Part shown: positions 1 through 8,235 of the stretch, in pieces
How the letters are laid out: every line of letters starts with the position of its first letter
Position numbering within the stretch: the first letter of the stretch is position 1
Origin: Cyanobacteriota bacterium
Lineage (GTDB): Bacteria > Acidobacteriota > Vicinamibacteria > Vicinamibacterales > UBA2999
DNA length: 64,000 nt
NCBI GenBank assembly: GCA_019752015.1
Contig: JAIEMQ010000018.1
Span: forward strand, 50,701 to 114,700
Reading direction: 5' to 3'
The notes under the pieces: generated by a model
Database searches by the model: none
Told to the model about the DNA's origin: nothing
Seen by the model: only the letters and a program-made list of their open reading frames with translations
Position numbers and translations under genes: made by a program

Positions 1-324
1 CTTCGGCAGCGGATCCTCGACGAATGTCCTCGGCAACTGAACGCGCCGCGCCGCTTCGAGCGCGCTGAGGAACAACAAGGTGGCGGCGACGTACATCCCG
101 ATGCCCGCGATCGCCCAGTTCGGGCCCGCCGATCCGCGCAGCACGATCACGCCAAAGTGCGACACCGCGAACACCACGCTGACATCCTGCATCGCGCGAA
201 CGCGTGGACTGGCGACCCGCGACTCGAGGAAGAAATCCTGCATGGCCACCGCGATGATGATCGCCGTCGCCAGGCCCACAGCAAGCAGCACCCAGTCAAG
301 AGGTGTTTGCGGCAAAAGGTGCAT
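1..324 (-). CDS. Partial membrane protein, isoprenylcysteine carboxyl methyltransferase-like (N-terminal part)
   Basis: The frame is open from an ATG at 322-324 to the window edge (108 codons; the C-terminus lies outside). Two hydrophobic segments are visible at about residues 11-28 and 67-92, then a basic amphipathic stretch (ALEAARRVQLPRTFVEDPLPK) that resembles the region just before the catalytic domain of bacterial ICMT/NnrU-like methyltransferases. The identity is inference, because the diagnostic C-terminal SAM-binding region is missing. The gene diverges from the small ORF and LuxR-type gene to its right. Confidence 0.55.
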   Translation of the reverse strand, partial: MHLLPQTPLDWVLLAVGLATAIIIAVAMQDFFLESRVASPRVRAMQDVSVVFAVSHFGVIVLRGSAGPNWAIAGIGMYVAATLLFLSALEAARRVQLPRTFVEDPLPK

Positions 325-415
325 TCAGACAAGGAATTCTATAGAAACTGTGCAAGACCCCGGTAAGCAATAGATGAGATGCACAATCTTTCCCGGATTG
401 TAACCTCAGTGTCGG

Positions 416-440
416 TTTACGTCGTATATTGTCGTATAAT
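416..440 (+). promoter_or_regulatory. Possible promoter with perfect -10 hexamer
   Basis: A perfect TATAAT lies at 435-440 inside a direct repeat of GTCGTATA (421-428 and 431-438). No good -35 sits at 16-18 bp spacing. It would transcribe rightward toward the small ORF at 487. The rest of 325-632 shows no other gene. Confidence 0.3.
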
Positions 441-486
441 CCGGACAGGGCTCGAGCCGTCAAGAAGAGTAAGCAGGCTCATCACG

Positions 487-594
487 ATGCGAAGATTGAT
501 GCTCTTCGTCCGGACATATCGGAAGGCGCGGCGGCTGGGGTTCACCCTGGTCGACGCCATGCGCGCCGCGGCCGTCAACTCGCGCGCGGCCTAG
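487..594 (+). CDS. Possible 35-aa basic small protein
   Basis: ATG at 487, stop at 592-594. The product starts MRRLMLFVRTYRKARRLGF and ends in an alanine-rich tail; it is strongly basic and amphipathic. It lies 47 bp downstream of a perfect TATAAT, but has no clear Shine-Dalgarno sequence. I recognise no family. It may be a real microprotein or chance. Confidence 0.28.
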   Translation: MRRLMLFVRTYRKARRLGFTLVDAMRAAAVNSRAA

Positions 595-632
595 GCGCTG
601 CTCCCTCTCCACACAATTCAGGATTGTTTCGC

Positions 633-857
633 TCAGGCCGCGTGCGAGCGAAGCACGTAAATCGCGAGCGCCACGCGTCCGCTGACCGCCAGCTTGCCGT
701 AGATCGAGGCGAGGTGGCGCTTGACGGTTTCGGCGCTGATGCCGAGCTCCTCGGCGATCTGCTTGTTGCGTAATCCGCGGGCAACGGCCGCCGCCACTTC
801 ACGCTCGCGGACGGTCAACGGCTCGGCGAACACGGTTTCCGTCGTTGGGATGGTCAT
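633..857 (-). CDS. Stand-alone LuxR/GerE-type HTH transcriptional regulator
   Basis: A 74-aa protein that is almost entirely one LuxR_C (GerE) helix-turn-helix, about residues 12-70. The family signature LTVREREVAAAVARGLRNKQ, followed by a recognition helix around ISAETVKRHL, is clear. No receiver or sensor domain precedes it, so it resembles single-domain regulators such as GerE rather than a full NarL response regulator. The ATG at 857 has a GGAAGG ribosome-binding site. The serine hydrolase at 903 on the same strand is 45 bp upstream, so the two may be co-transcribed. Its target is unknown. Confidence 0.85.
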   Translation of the reverse strand: MTIPTTETVFAEPLTVREREVAAAVARGLRNKQIAEELGISAETVKRHLASIYGKLAVSGRVALAIYVLRSHAA

Positions 858-902
858 GATGTGCCTTCCACCCCAACAGACGGCCCCGCTTTCTTGTTTT
901 CC

Positions 903-2069
903 CTACATCGTCCCGGGCTTGATGGCGGCGACGACGCGCGAGGCGAAATCCGCGGCGCTGCCGCGGTGCCAGCGCCAGACGACCACGAGGTCATGGTCGG
1001 GTGAAACGGTGATCGTGTTGCTGCCGGCGCCGTTCGCTGAAAACGCGTTGGTCGGCAGCCCCGGCAGCGCCTTGCCGGTGGTGTTCAGCCACCACAGGTA
1101 GCCATAGCCGTTCTGCGGAGAGTTCGCCGCGCCGCCCGCCGTCAGCGCTTCCTTCACGTAGGCCGCGGGAATGATCTGCCGGTCGGCCCACTTGCCGTTG
1201 CGCAGCCAGAGATAGCCAAAGCGCGCCATGTCCATCGCGTTGATCCACACGCCGCCGCCCCATCGCGTGCCGCCGCTGACCGACGCGACCTTGCGGCCGT
1301 TCAGGTCGACCCAGCTGTTGTGATACGGAATCCAGCGCCACGTGTTGGACGCGCCGATCGGATTCATGATCTCGTCGCGGAACACGTCGGGCACCGGCTT
1401 GTTGAAGACGCGCAGCAGCGACAGCGAGAAGCGGTTGATGCGCACGTTGTTGTATTCGTAATAGGTGCCGGGCCGCATCTGCTCGCGCGGCTTCATCTCG
1501 CCTTCGCCGAACGCCTCGTGGCCGATGAAGTTATCCGGCTTGCCGAACATGGTGCCTTCCCACTCGCTGACCTGCTGCAGGTGATGCTTCCACGTGATCT
1601 GCGCGTTGCGCGGCGACTCGTAGCCGCCGTCCTTCACCTTCACGCTCACCGGTTCGTTGAGATTGGTGATCAGGCCGTCGCGCACGGCGATGCCGAGCAC
1701 CGACGACAGCATGCTCTTCGCGACCGAGTAAGTCGGATCCACCCAGGTGTTGTCGCCGAACTCGGCGACGACATAGCCCTTGTAGATCACGACGCCGTTC
1801 GTCTTGGCGCGAATGTTCGGGACCGATCCGAGCAGCGTGCCGAAGATGCGCTCCTGATCGGAGAAATCCATCTCGCGTGATGACTCGCGCGTCAGCGCGA
1901 AGTCGACCGCTTCCTTGAGCTTGGCCGGATCCATGCCGAGCTCGGCCGGCGACTTCTTCGCCCACGCGCCGGGCGGCGGATAGTAAGTGGATGACTGCTG
2001 CGCGGCCGTTGTAACGACCAGCGCGCCGACCAACACCGCACATACCGTGATTAGCTTCTTCATCATCAA
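903..2069 (-). CDS. Secreted serine hydrolase, beta-lactamase/PBP4-like (class C fold)
   Basis: A 388-aa exported protein with an N-terminal signal peptide (about residues 1-23, ending TTAAQQ). The beta-lactamase-related (pfam Beta-lactamase) active-site set is present: SVAK at 115-118 (nucleophile S115, base K118), YNN at 206-208 in the YxN position, and HRG at 368-370 replacing KTG. Family members are D-aminopeptidases, esterases or DD-peptidases; sequence alone does not show the substrate. The M14 carboxypeptidase gene starts only 3 bp upstream of its start region (2073), so the M14 gene and this gene very likely form one transcript with the upstream class A-like gene. Confidence 0.85.
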   Translation of the reverse strand: MMMKKLITVCAVLVGALVVTTAAQQSSTYYPPPGAWAKKSPAELGMDPAKLKEAVDFALTRESSREMDFSDQERIFGTLLGSVPNIRAKTNGVVIYKGYVVAEFGDNTWVDPTYSVAKSMLSSVLGIAVRDGLITNLNEPVSVKVKDGGYESPRNAQITWKHHLQQVSEWEGTMFGKPDNFIGHEAFGEGEMKPREQMRPGTYYEYNNVRINRFSLSLLRVFNKPVPDVFRDEIMNPIGASNTWRWIPYHNSWVDLNGRKVASVSGGTRWGGGVWINAMDMARFGYLWLRNGKWADRQIIPAAYVKEALTAGGAANSPQNGYGYLWWLNTTGKALPGLPTNAFSANGAGSNTITVSPDHDLVVVWRWHRGSAADFASRVVAAIKPGTM

Positions 2070-2072
2070 CTC

Positions 2073-4715
2073 CTAATAACCGGGCCCAAGCATAACGGCA
2101 TTCATGAACAACAGCATGGTCGATTCGGTGAACGCACGATAGTTCGGCTCTTCGGCAAACGCAATGACGTGGCCCTGGCCGAAGGGCTGGTGCATCAGGA
2201 AGGCCTTCTGCACGAGGATGTCCTGCGCATCGGGCCAGATCAGGCCTGAAGCAATCAGTTTGTCCTTCGCGGCGTAGATGCCGACGTTGCGCCCGCTGTT
2301 CAGCTTGAGCGGCGCAAACACGCGGTTGCCCTCGATCATCACCTGTGTTTCAGCGTCGTTGCCGGCGGTCAGCCAGTGATTGGTGTCGAGCGTGACGCGC
2401 AGAATCGCGCCGGGCTGCGAGGCCGGGCGTTCGCGATCGGGTTGAATCGCCGTGTCGTAATCGAACTCGCCCGGCTTCGGCGCGTTGTTGTTGCCGCCAC
2501 CGCCGCCGCTCGGCGGAGGGACGTCGGGACGGCCGTCTTTCAGCAGACCGGTCGTATCCAGCAAGCCGACGTTCGAGCCCGTCGCCCAACGCGATGCTTC
2601 CGCGAGCGTCACGAGCGTACCGCCGCCGCGCAGCCAATCCTTGATGCGATTGAGCAGCGCGTCGTTGATCTGCGCGCCGTAGTTGCCGGACGGCAGCACC
2701 ATCACGTCGTAGTCGTTGAAGGTGGCGCGGCCGAGCGAGCTCGCGCGCACCGCCGTGACCGGCACGCGAAAGCGGCGCTCGAGCACGAATCGCGTCCACC
2801 CGGCCGACAGCGTGTTCGTGGGTGTGTCCCACACCAGCAGCACCTTCGGCGTCTTCAACGCGGGGACGTTGCTGCTGCCGAGCGAATTGCCTTCCTCGGA
2901 CCACGTGGAGTCGATCGGGATGACCTCGGCGCCGTGTTTGGCGGCCAGCGCCGACAACCGGGCATGAAGATCGGCGGGATTGCCGGCATTGCGAATGAAC
3001 GCCGTGCCGATCGGATACTTGCGGCCGTTGTGCGTGAACGGGCCGCCGACGTTGCGGACGCTGATGCCGCCGGCCAGCGCTTCGGCTGACAGCGCGACGG
3101 CGCCCGTTCCCCACGGCATCAGGTAACCGACCTTGCCTTGCGCCAGCGGGCGCTGTGGCGGCGGCGCATCGTACTGACTCGAGACCGGCGTGGTCTTGAC
3201 GCCGATCGGCGACGGGCTCGTCACCATCTCCACGTCGAACAGCATCGGCAGGTTCCACGCGGTGATGTCGTAGATCTCGTCGTTCAACCGCAGCTTGCGG
3301 CGCTCTTCCTGCCGCTTGATGAACTCCGCCGACTGCTCGGTCTTCGGATCGAGCAGGTTGCGCACCAGCCGCGCGCCCGGCTGTGCGTTCGACACGAGGT
3401 AGGCGCCCGCCAGGATCGTGCGCGAGGCGATCTTGATCGGCTCTTCGGCGCGGCGCACCTCGATGCCCTGGGTCGCGAGATTCTTCGCCAGCAGATCGGC
3501 GCGCGAGATGTCCTGTCCCGGCACCAGCACGTACTCGCGGATTGGCGCCTTCTCGCCCTCCGCGATCGCGCTGCGGCGGTAGTCGAGGTAGTTACGCATC
3601 AGCAGTTCGCGGTTTCTCGCCGCGGTCATGCAGGTGACGATGGCGGCGTTGAAGTGGTGCATGACGCCGTCGCGATAGGTCATCGTGGTGTGGTCGCTGC
3701 GCGCGAACGCCAGGCCTCGCGCCGACGCCTGCTCGTAGGTGTTGCCGATCGATCCCTGGAGGGTCGGCCACGAATCGCCGTAGCCGGGATAGAACGCGTC
3801 GTAGGTGTCGCGCACGAAATAGCCCCAGCCGCGCTCGTCGAATCGTGCCGCATTGGCGCGGCCGAGCAGCTCCCACCCCGCGATCTGATTCTTCGTGATG
3901 TGCGGATTGATCGCTTCTGCCGGCGGCGAGAAGTAGTAGGTGTTGTCGCCACCCTGTTCGTGGAGATCGACGGTGATCTGCGGCAGGTAGTCGAGGCCGA
4001 TCTTGATGCGGCCGCGCGTCTCCGGCTGCGACTGCGCGAACCAGTCACGGTTCATGTCGAAGAGGTAGTGATTGCTGCGCCCGCCGGGCCACGGCTCGTC
4101 GTGCTCGGCGGAATACGGCGCCGGGTCGGGCTCGGCGGCGCGGCCCTGCGAATTGGTGGCGATGAACCGCGCGCGGCCGTCGGGATTCTGCATCGGGTCG
4201 ATCAGCACGAGCGCGTTCTGCAGCACGGCGTCGACGCCGGCGTCGCCTTGCGCGGCCAGCAGGTGATACGCCTCGGCGAGCGCCGCATCGCTGGACGAGA
4301 TCTCGTTGCCGTGCACGCCGTGGATCAACCACACGACCACCGGCAGCTCACGCGCCAGACGATCGCCTTCGCCCGACGGCGTGGCGCGCGGATCGCCGAA
4401 GCGCTTGATGTCCGCCTTGATCTGATCGAGTTTGCCGATGCGATCGGGACTGCCGATCACGAACAGCCACAGCGGCCGTCCCTCCCACGTGGTGGCGTAT
4501 TGAATCAGCCGCGTCTTCGTTGGCGCCGCCTTCTGCAGCGCCTGCAGATACTGCGCGATGCCTTCAGGCGGGGTGATGACCTCGCCGTGATCGTGGCCAA
4601 GCACCGACTTAATCGTGGGGATCGCGGGGTCGTATTTCGCTCCGGGCCATAAATCCTGGGCGCCCGCCAAGGCAGAAGGCAAAAGGCATAAGGCAAAAAG
4701 AAGAACGCGTTTCAT
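2073..4715 (-). CDS. Secreted M14-family zinc carboxypeptidase with C-terminal extension
   Basis: An 880-aa exported protein. After a signal peptide (1-19) the M14 metallocarboxypeptidase domain carries the zinc-binding HGNE (H135, E138 in LIHGVHGNE), the substrate/structural stretches DPMQNPDGR and FDMNRDW, and the third-ligand region TVDLHEQGG. The C-terminal half (about 540-880) looks like a glutamine-amidotransferase-like/ThuA-type fold with a PPPSGGGGGNNN linker; that assignment is inference. It is 4 bp overlapped (ATGA) with the upstream class A-like serine hydrolase and 3 bp from the next hydrolase gene, giving a three-gene peptide or cell-wall turnover operon. Signal-peptide residues about 5-16 are encoded by a heptad DNA repeat. 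Confidence 0.88.
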   Translation of the reverse strand: MKRVLLFALCLLPSALAGAQDLWPGAKYDPAIPTIKSVLGHDHGEVITPPEGIAQYLQALQKAAPTKTRLIQYATTWEGRPLWLFVIGSPDRIGKLDQIKADIKRFGDPRATPSGEGDRLARELPVVVWLIHGVHGNEISSSDAALAEAYHLLAAQGDAGVDAVLQNALVLIDPMQNPDGRARFIATNSQGRAAEPDPAPYSAEHDEPWPGGRSNHYLFDMNRDWFAQSQPETRGRIKIGLDYLPQITVDLHEQGGDNTYYFSPPAEAINPHITKNQIAGWELLGRANAARFDERGWGYFVRDTYDAFYPGYGDSWPTLQGSIGNTYEQASARGLAFARSDHTTMTYRDGVMHHFNAAIVTCMTAARNRELLMRNYLDYRRSAIAEGEKAPIREYVLVPGQDISRADLLAKNLATQGIEVRRAEEPIKIASRTILAGAYLVSNAQPGARLVRNLLDPKTEQSAEFIKRQEERRKLRLNDEIYDITAWNLPMLFDVEMVTSPSPIGVKTTPVSSQYDAPPPQRPLAQGKVGYLMPWGTGAVALSAEALAGGISVRNVGGPFTHNGRKYPIGTAFIRNAGNPADLHARLSALAAKHGAEVIPIDSTWSEEGNSLGSSNVPALKTPKVLLVWDTPTNTLSAGWTRFVLERRFRVPVTAVRASSLGRATFNDYDVMVLPSGNYGAQINDALLNRIKDWLRGGGTLVTLAEASRWATGSNVGLLDTTGLLKDGRPDVPPPSGGGGGNNNAPKPGEFDYDTAIQPDRERPASQPGAILRVTLDTNHWLTAGNDAETQVMIEGNRVFAPLKLNSGRNVGIYAAKDKLIASGLIWPDAQDILVQKAFLMHQPFGQGHVIAFAEEPNYRAFTESTMLLFMNAVMLGPGY
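4669..4696. repeat. Heptad tandem repeat (AAGGCAR), 4 units, inside signal-peptide codons
   Basis: Units AAGGCAG, AAGGCAA, AAGGCAT, AAGGCAA follow without interruption. On the minus strand they encode residues LFALCLLPSALA of the M14 signal peptide. The same heptad recurs at 5576-5610 and 16395-16457. Confidence 0.9.
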
Positions 4716-5632
4716 TTATCGATGTACTCCACGAGTTGTTGCGCGAAACGGCCGATGCGGTCCTCGGCTTCACCGTAGTTGCCGGTGATCGCATTGCCGA
4801 GGAATGACACGACCATCGGGCCCGAACGCGAATAGATGATGCCGACGTCGTTGGCCAGCACCGGCGGGAAGTCGCCGGTCTTGTGCGCGACGGGGACGGT
4901 GATGAAATGCGGCAGCCGTCGCGACCCGGCCTGCTGCGCGCGCATCATGCGCAGCATGTCGTTGCAGGCGGCCGTCGACGCGATGGTCTTTTTCTCGATC
5001 GCTTCGATCATCAGGCCGACGCCGCGAGGTGTGATCTCGCCGAGCCAGTACGCTCGATCGCTGTTGGTCTTCGCGTTGCGCTCATTAGGAGACGCTGCGC
5101 TCGGTCCCAGCGCGGCGTACTTCGCGAACAGCTCACCTGTCGTTTGCACCAGGCGCTGGCCGTCAGCGTAGCCCTGCTCCTTCAGCCACGCATTGACACG
5201 TGCAACGCCGCCGACCTTTGCGATCGCAAGATCGGTCGCGGTGTTGTCGCTCGTGATCACCATCTGCAACAACACGTCGCGGAACGTCGGCTGCAGCCCT
5301 GCATCGTGGTACCGGAAAATGCCCGAGCCGCCGCGGATGTCTTCCTTGCGGATCGTGATGCGCTCGTCGAGATTGATCGTGCCCTTGTCGGCCATCTGGA
5401 ACGCGAGGACGAGCACTGGGATCTTGATCACGCTGGCGCTGTTGAAGATCTCGCCGTCGCGAACGCCGGCGGTTTCTCCTGTCGTGAGGTGCTTGACCCA
5501 GATGCCGGCCTTGCCGGGAAACTCCGCGGCGGATCTTGTCAGCAGGTTGTGTAACGCGGACGGCTGCGCTTGCAGAAGGCAGAAGGCAAAAGGCAGAAGG
5601 CAAAAGGCTAGTGCTAGTAGTAACCGTTTCAC
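4712..5632 (-). CDS. Class A beta-lactamase-like serine hydrolase, secreted
   Basis: A 306-aa protein with the class A beta-lactamase/PBP-related layout: SVIK at 67-70 (S67 nucleophile, K70), SDN at 128-130, and KTG in VAHKTGDFP near residue 250. The Glu166 omega-loop motif ExxLN is not clear (only PNERNAKTN is nearby), so true beta-lactamase activity is not assured; it may be a peptidase or esterase relative. The signal peptide contains FCLLPFAFCLL, encoded by a heptad repeat. Its stop overlaps the M14 start by 4 bp (ATGA), which implies translational coupling. It is the first gene of the three-gene minus-strand operon. Confidence 0.85.
   Translation of the reverse strand: MKRLLLALAFCLLPFAFCLLQAQPSALHNLLTRSAAEFPGKAGIWVKHLTTGETAGVRDGEIFNSASVIKIPVLVLAFQMADKGTINLDERITIRKEDIRGGSGIFRYHDAGLQPTFRDVLLQMVITSDNTATDLAIAKVGGVARVNAWLKEQGYADGQRLVQTTGELFAKYAALGPSAASPNERNAKTNSDRAYWLGEITPRGVGLMIEAIEKKTIASTAACNDMLRMMRAQQAGSRRLPHFITVPVAHKTGDFPPVLANDVGIIYSRSGPMVVSFLGNAITGNYGEAEDRIGRFAQQLVEYIDK
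5576..5610. repeat. Heptad tandem repeat (AAGGCAR), 5 units, inside signal-peptide codons
   Basis: Units AAGGCAG, AAGGCAA, AAGGCAG, AAGGCAA, AAGGCTA. Read on the minus strand they form the hydrophobic core AFCLLPFAFCLL of the class A-like hydrolase signal peptide. Confidence 0.92.
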
Positions 5633-5648
5633 GACTGATTAGCTTACG

Positions 5649-5795
5649 TCACAACCAGCCTCGTTGCCGCGCCGGGCGGGCGGCTTCGATACGATTCGTC
5701 ACGCCCAGCTTCGCGATGGATTGCGGTACGCCATCGTCCTGCACTTCCATCAGCGCCGATCCATCCTGCGCGGTGAACTTCCCGTAACGGTGCAA
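5649..5795 (-). pseudogene. 48-codon open frame, possible remnant of a regulator C-terminus
   Basis: An open frame from a TTG (5793-5795) to TGA (5649-5651). Its end, SIAKLGVTNRIEAA followed by RQRGWL, resembles the last helix of LuxR/NarL HTH domains (KLGVxNRxEA), but no complete HTH is present. I read it as a decayed or tiny gene diverging from the permease pseudogene. The rest of 5633-5827 shows nothing else. Confidence 0.25.
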
Positions 5796-5827
5796 CCCTC
5801 AGTCCGCTGAGACCGACCAAGTCGGGC

Positions 5828-7592
5828 ATGGACCGCCTTGCCCAGAACCTTCGCCATGCCATCGCCCGACTCGTTCGCGATCGCGGATTCGCCGCCATCA
5901 CGATCGTGACACTCGCACTCGGCATCGGCGCGAATACGGCGGTGTTCAGCCTGGTCAAGGCGACGCTGCTCAGCCCGTTGCCTTACGGCGATGCCGATCG
6001 CTTGACCGCCATCTGGGGTCCCGATCGCGCGGAGACGACCCACCTGTCGTTGCGCGAGGTCTACACGTATCCACGAGAGACGCAAAGGTTCGTGGGCATC
6101 GCCGGCTACCGGGAGGCCGACGTCAGCTTCACCGGAGGACAAGAGCCAGAGTTGATTCGCGGCGGATCGGCGACCCCGAACCTGTTCGAAGTGACTCGCA
6201 GTTCGGCGATGCTGGGCCGCACGTTCAAGGCGGCGGATACCGCCGGCGGCGCCAGCAACGTGATCGTGATCAGTCACGCCGATGTGCGGCGTCGTGAAGT
6301 GGCCGTGCGCACCGCGCTCGGCGCCGGCGAACCTGCCGCGGCTCGATGAGACCACGCTGGACGCATCTGTGCTCGTATTCACGGCGGTCCTCGCGATCGC
6401 CGCCGGCATCCTGTCCGGATTGCTGCCGGCGATGCAGCTCTCTCGTCCGGACGTCACGGGTGTGTTGAAAGACGGCGGACGCACCGGAACAGCGGGACGG
6501 TCACGACAACTCACACGTCGCGCCCTGGCCGTCCTTCAGCTTGCATCTTCGGTGGTCCTCGCACTCGCGGCCGGTCTGCTGATTCGCAGCCTGATCGGGC
6601 TCAACCGCATCGATCTCGGCTTCAATCCGTCGAACGTGTTGACGGCGCAGCTGCAGATCCCGGCGACCGTTCCTGCGACAGATCGGTGACTGGTCGATCA
6701 AGATCGAGGGCCGTCCGTACGTGCCCGAGGAAACCCGAACGGCGATTACCAGGCGGTGACGCCAGGCTATTTCGAAGCCATGGGCCTGAAGCTCGTTCGC
6801 GGACGCTTCCTCACCGATGCCGACCGCGAAGAGACAATGCCCGCAGTCGTGATCAACGACACGATGGCGGAGCGCTACTGGCCGGGTGAAGACGCGATCG
6901 GCCGGAAATGCATGACGGGCACCGACGACAAGCCGTGGCTGACGATTGTCGGCATTGTCGGAACCGTCCGGCACAATGCCGTCGTCGAAGAACCGCGCAA
7001 CGAGATGTATCTCGCGCACGCGCAGCTGCCGGCGCACATCGGTTCCACGCCGCGCGGCATGACGCTCGTCGTCAAGACCGACGGCAATCCGATCGCACTC
7101 GCGGGACAGGTGCGTGAGGCGGTCAGGTCGATCGATGGCAATCTTCCTGTCTCGGACATTCGCACGATGGACGCCGTGACGGCATCGGCGCTGTCGCAGC
7201 CGCGCTTCATCACGTTCCTGCTTGCGTTGTTTGCGGGCACGGCATTGACGCTTGCCGCGATCGGGATCTACGGAACGATCTCGCTGCTCGTCGCGGAGCG
7301 GACGCAGGAGATGGGCATTCGTCTCGCGCTCGGCGCGAATCCGCCGGAGATCCTCAAGCTGGTGCTGGGCCAGGGCATGACGCTCACCGCCATCGGCGTC
7401 GGCCTCGGGCTCGCCGGAGCCGCGCTCCTGACGCGCACGCTCGCCGGATTGATTTACGGCGTCGGCACGCTCGATCCGCTGACGTTCGTCGCCGTGCCTG
7501 CGTTGCTCTGTCTCGTCGCGCTCGCGGCCCGTTTCATCCCGGCGCGGCGGGCGGCGTCGGTGGACCCGATCACGACGCTCCGGGCAGGGTAG
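5828..7592 (+). pseudogene. Degraded MacB/ADOP-type ABC transporter permease
   Basis: The N-terminus (LRHAIARLVRDRGFAA then LALGIGANTAVFSLVKATLL) is typical of acidobacterial ADOP permeases, normally about 800 aa. Here the reading is broken. At about 6275-6285 the MacB-core stretch VIVISHA joins directly to RRREVAVRTALGAG, which normally lies a few hundred residues later. At about 6325-6335 LGAG joins to NLPRLDE with a frame change. At about 6665-6690 LQIPAT joins to RQIGDWS with another frame change, and a 1-nt loss near 6730 shifts frame before GDYQAVTPGYFEAMG. The last 278 codons (6756-7592) are intact, with the second MacB periplasmic core and the FtsX-like four-TM end. Not expected to be functional as one protein. 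Confidence 0.85.
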
Positions 7593-7653
7593 GAGGGCTA
7601 CGGTTGAGATTCGATCCCGGCGATCCCTGATAGGCTGCGATCAGGAGGTCGAC

Positions 7654-8121
7654 ATGCGTCTACTGGCTCTCCTGCTTGCGACTGCGCTGCAATCCGCGGC
7701 GCCGGACTTTAGCGGCACCTGGACGATGGTGCCGGATCGAAGCGGCTCGCCTCAACAATCCGAGCCGATCACCATGATGACGTTCGTGATCACCCAGGCC
7801 GGTGATGTGATCCGCATCGAGTCCACGAGCGGCAACAACAAACCAATCCTGGCAACGTATCCGTTCGGACCCGTGCCGAGGCAGCCGGCGGAACCGCTCA
7901 GCGCCGATCAATCGCGCGCCTACTGGCAGGGACAACGGTTGATCGTCGAGCGCGGCGGAACGATCAACGGCCAGACGGTCTCCGCGAAACAGACGCTGTC
8001 GCTGAATCCGGATCGCTCGGAGCTGACCGTCGAACGGCTCGTGATCGTGCAGCACGGCTACACGTTGAAAGGGACGCCGAACTACGCGACCGTCACCGAC
8101 GTCTTCGTCCGCGCACGGTAA
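7654..8121 (+). CDS. Small secreted protein of unknown function (FSGTW-type)
   Basis: A 155-aa protein with a short signal peptide (MRLLALLLATALQSAA), then DFSGTWTMVPDRS, a start seen in many small acidobacterial exported proteins with a lipocalin-like or beta-barrel feel. It is predicted all-beta with no catalytic motif. The start is well supported: AGGAGG lies 5 nt before the ATG. It stands alone downstream of the permease pseudogene and converges on the NTF2-like gene across a palindromic repeat cluster. Function unknown. Confidence 0.7.
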   Translation: MRLLALLLATALQSAAPDFSGTWTMVPDRSGSPQQSEPITMMTFVITQAGDVIRIESTSGNNKPILATYPFGPVPRQPAEPLSADQSRAYWQGQRLIVERGGTINGQTVSAKQTLSLNPDRSELTVERLVIVQHGYTLKGTPNYATVTDVFVRAR

Positions 8122-8130
8122 TTGGTGCCT

Positions 8131-8235
8131 GGCACCCGTTGCCACCGGCAGTGGGTGCCAGGCACCCGTCGCCACCGGCAGTGGGTGCCAGGCACCCGTC
8201 GCCACCGGCAGTGGGTGCCAGGCACCCGGTGCCAC
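8131..8235. repeat. 30-bp tandem repeat, 3.5 copies, with 15-bp near-perfect palindrome
   Basis: Period is exactly 30 bp (8131-8160, 8161-8190, 8191-8220, partial to 8235). Each unit contains GGGTGCCAGGCACCC, a palindrome with 7-bp arms around one centre base, and CCACCGGCAGTGG, a potential small hairpin. It fills the gap between two convergent genes and could act as a transcription barrier or a repeat-family insertion site. Confidence 0.92.

Noticed and set aside
633..857. Full response regulator
   Set aside because: Only the HTH domain is present; a receiver domain is neither upstream nor downstream in frame.
903..5632. Beta-lactam resistance island
   Set aside because: The serine hydrolases lack a clear Glu166 or KTG (class C-like one has HRG); they lie with a peptidase and show no mobile-element context.
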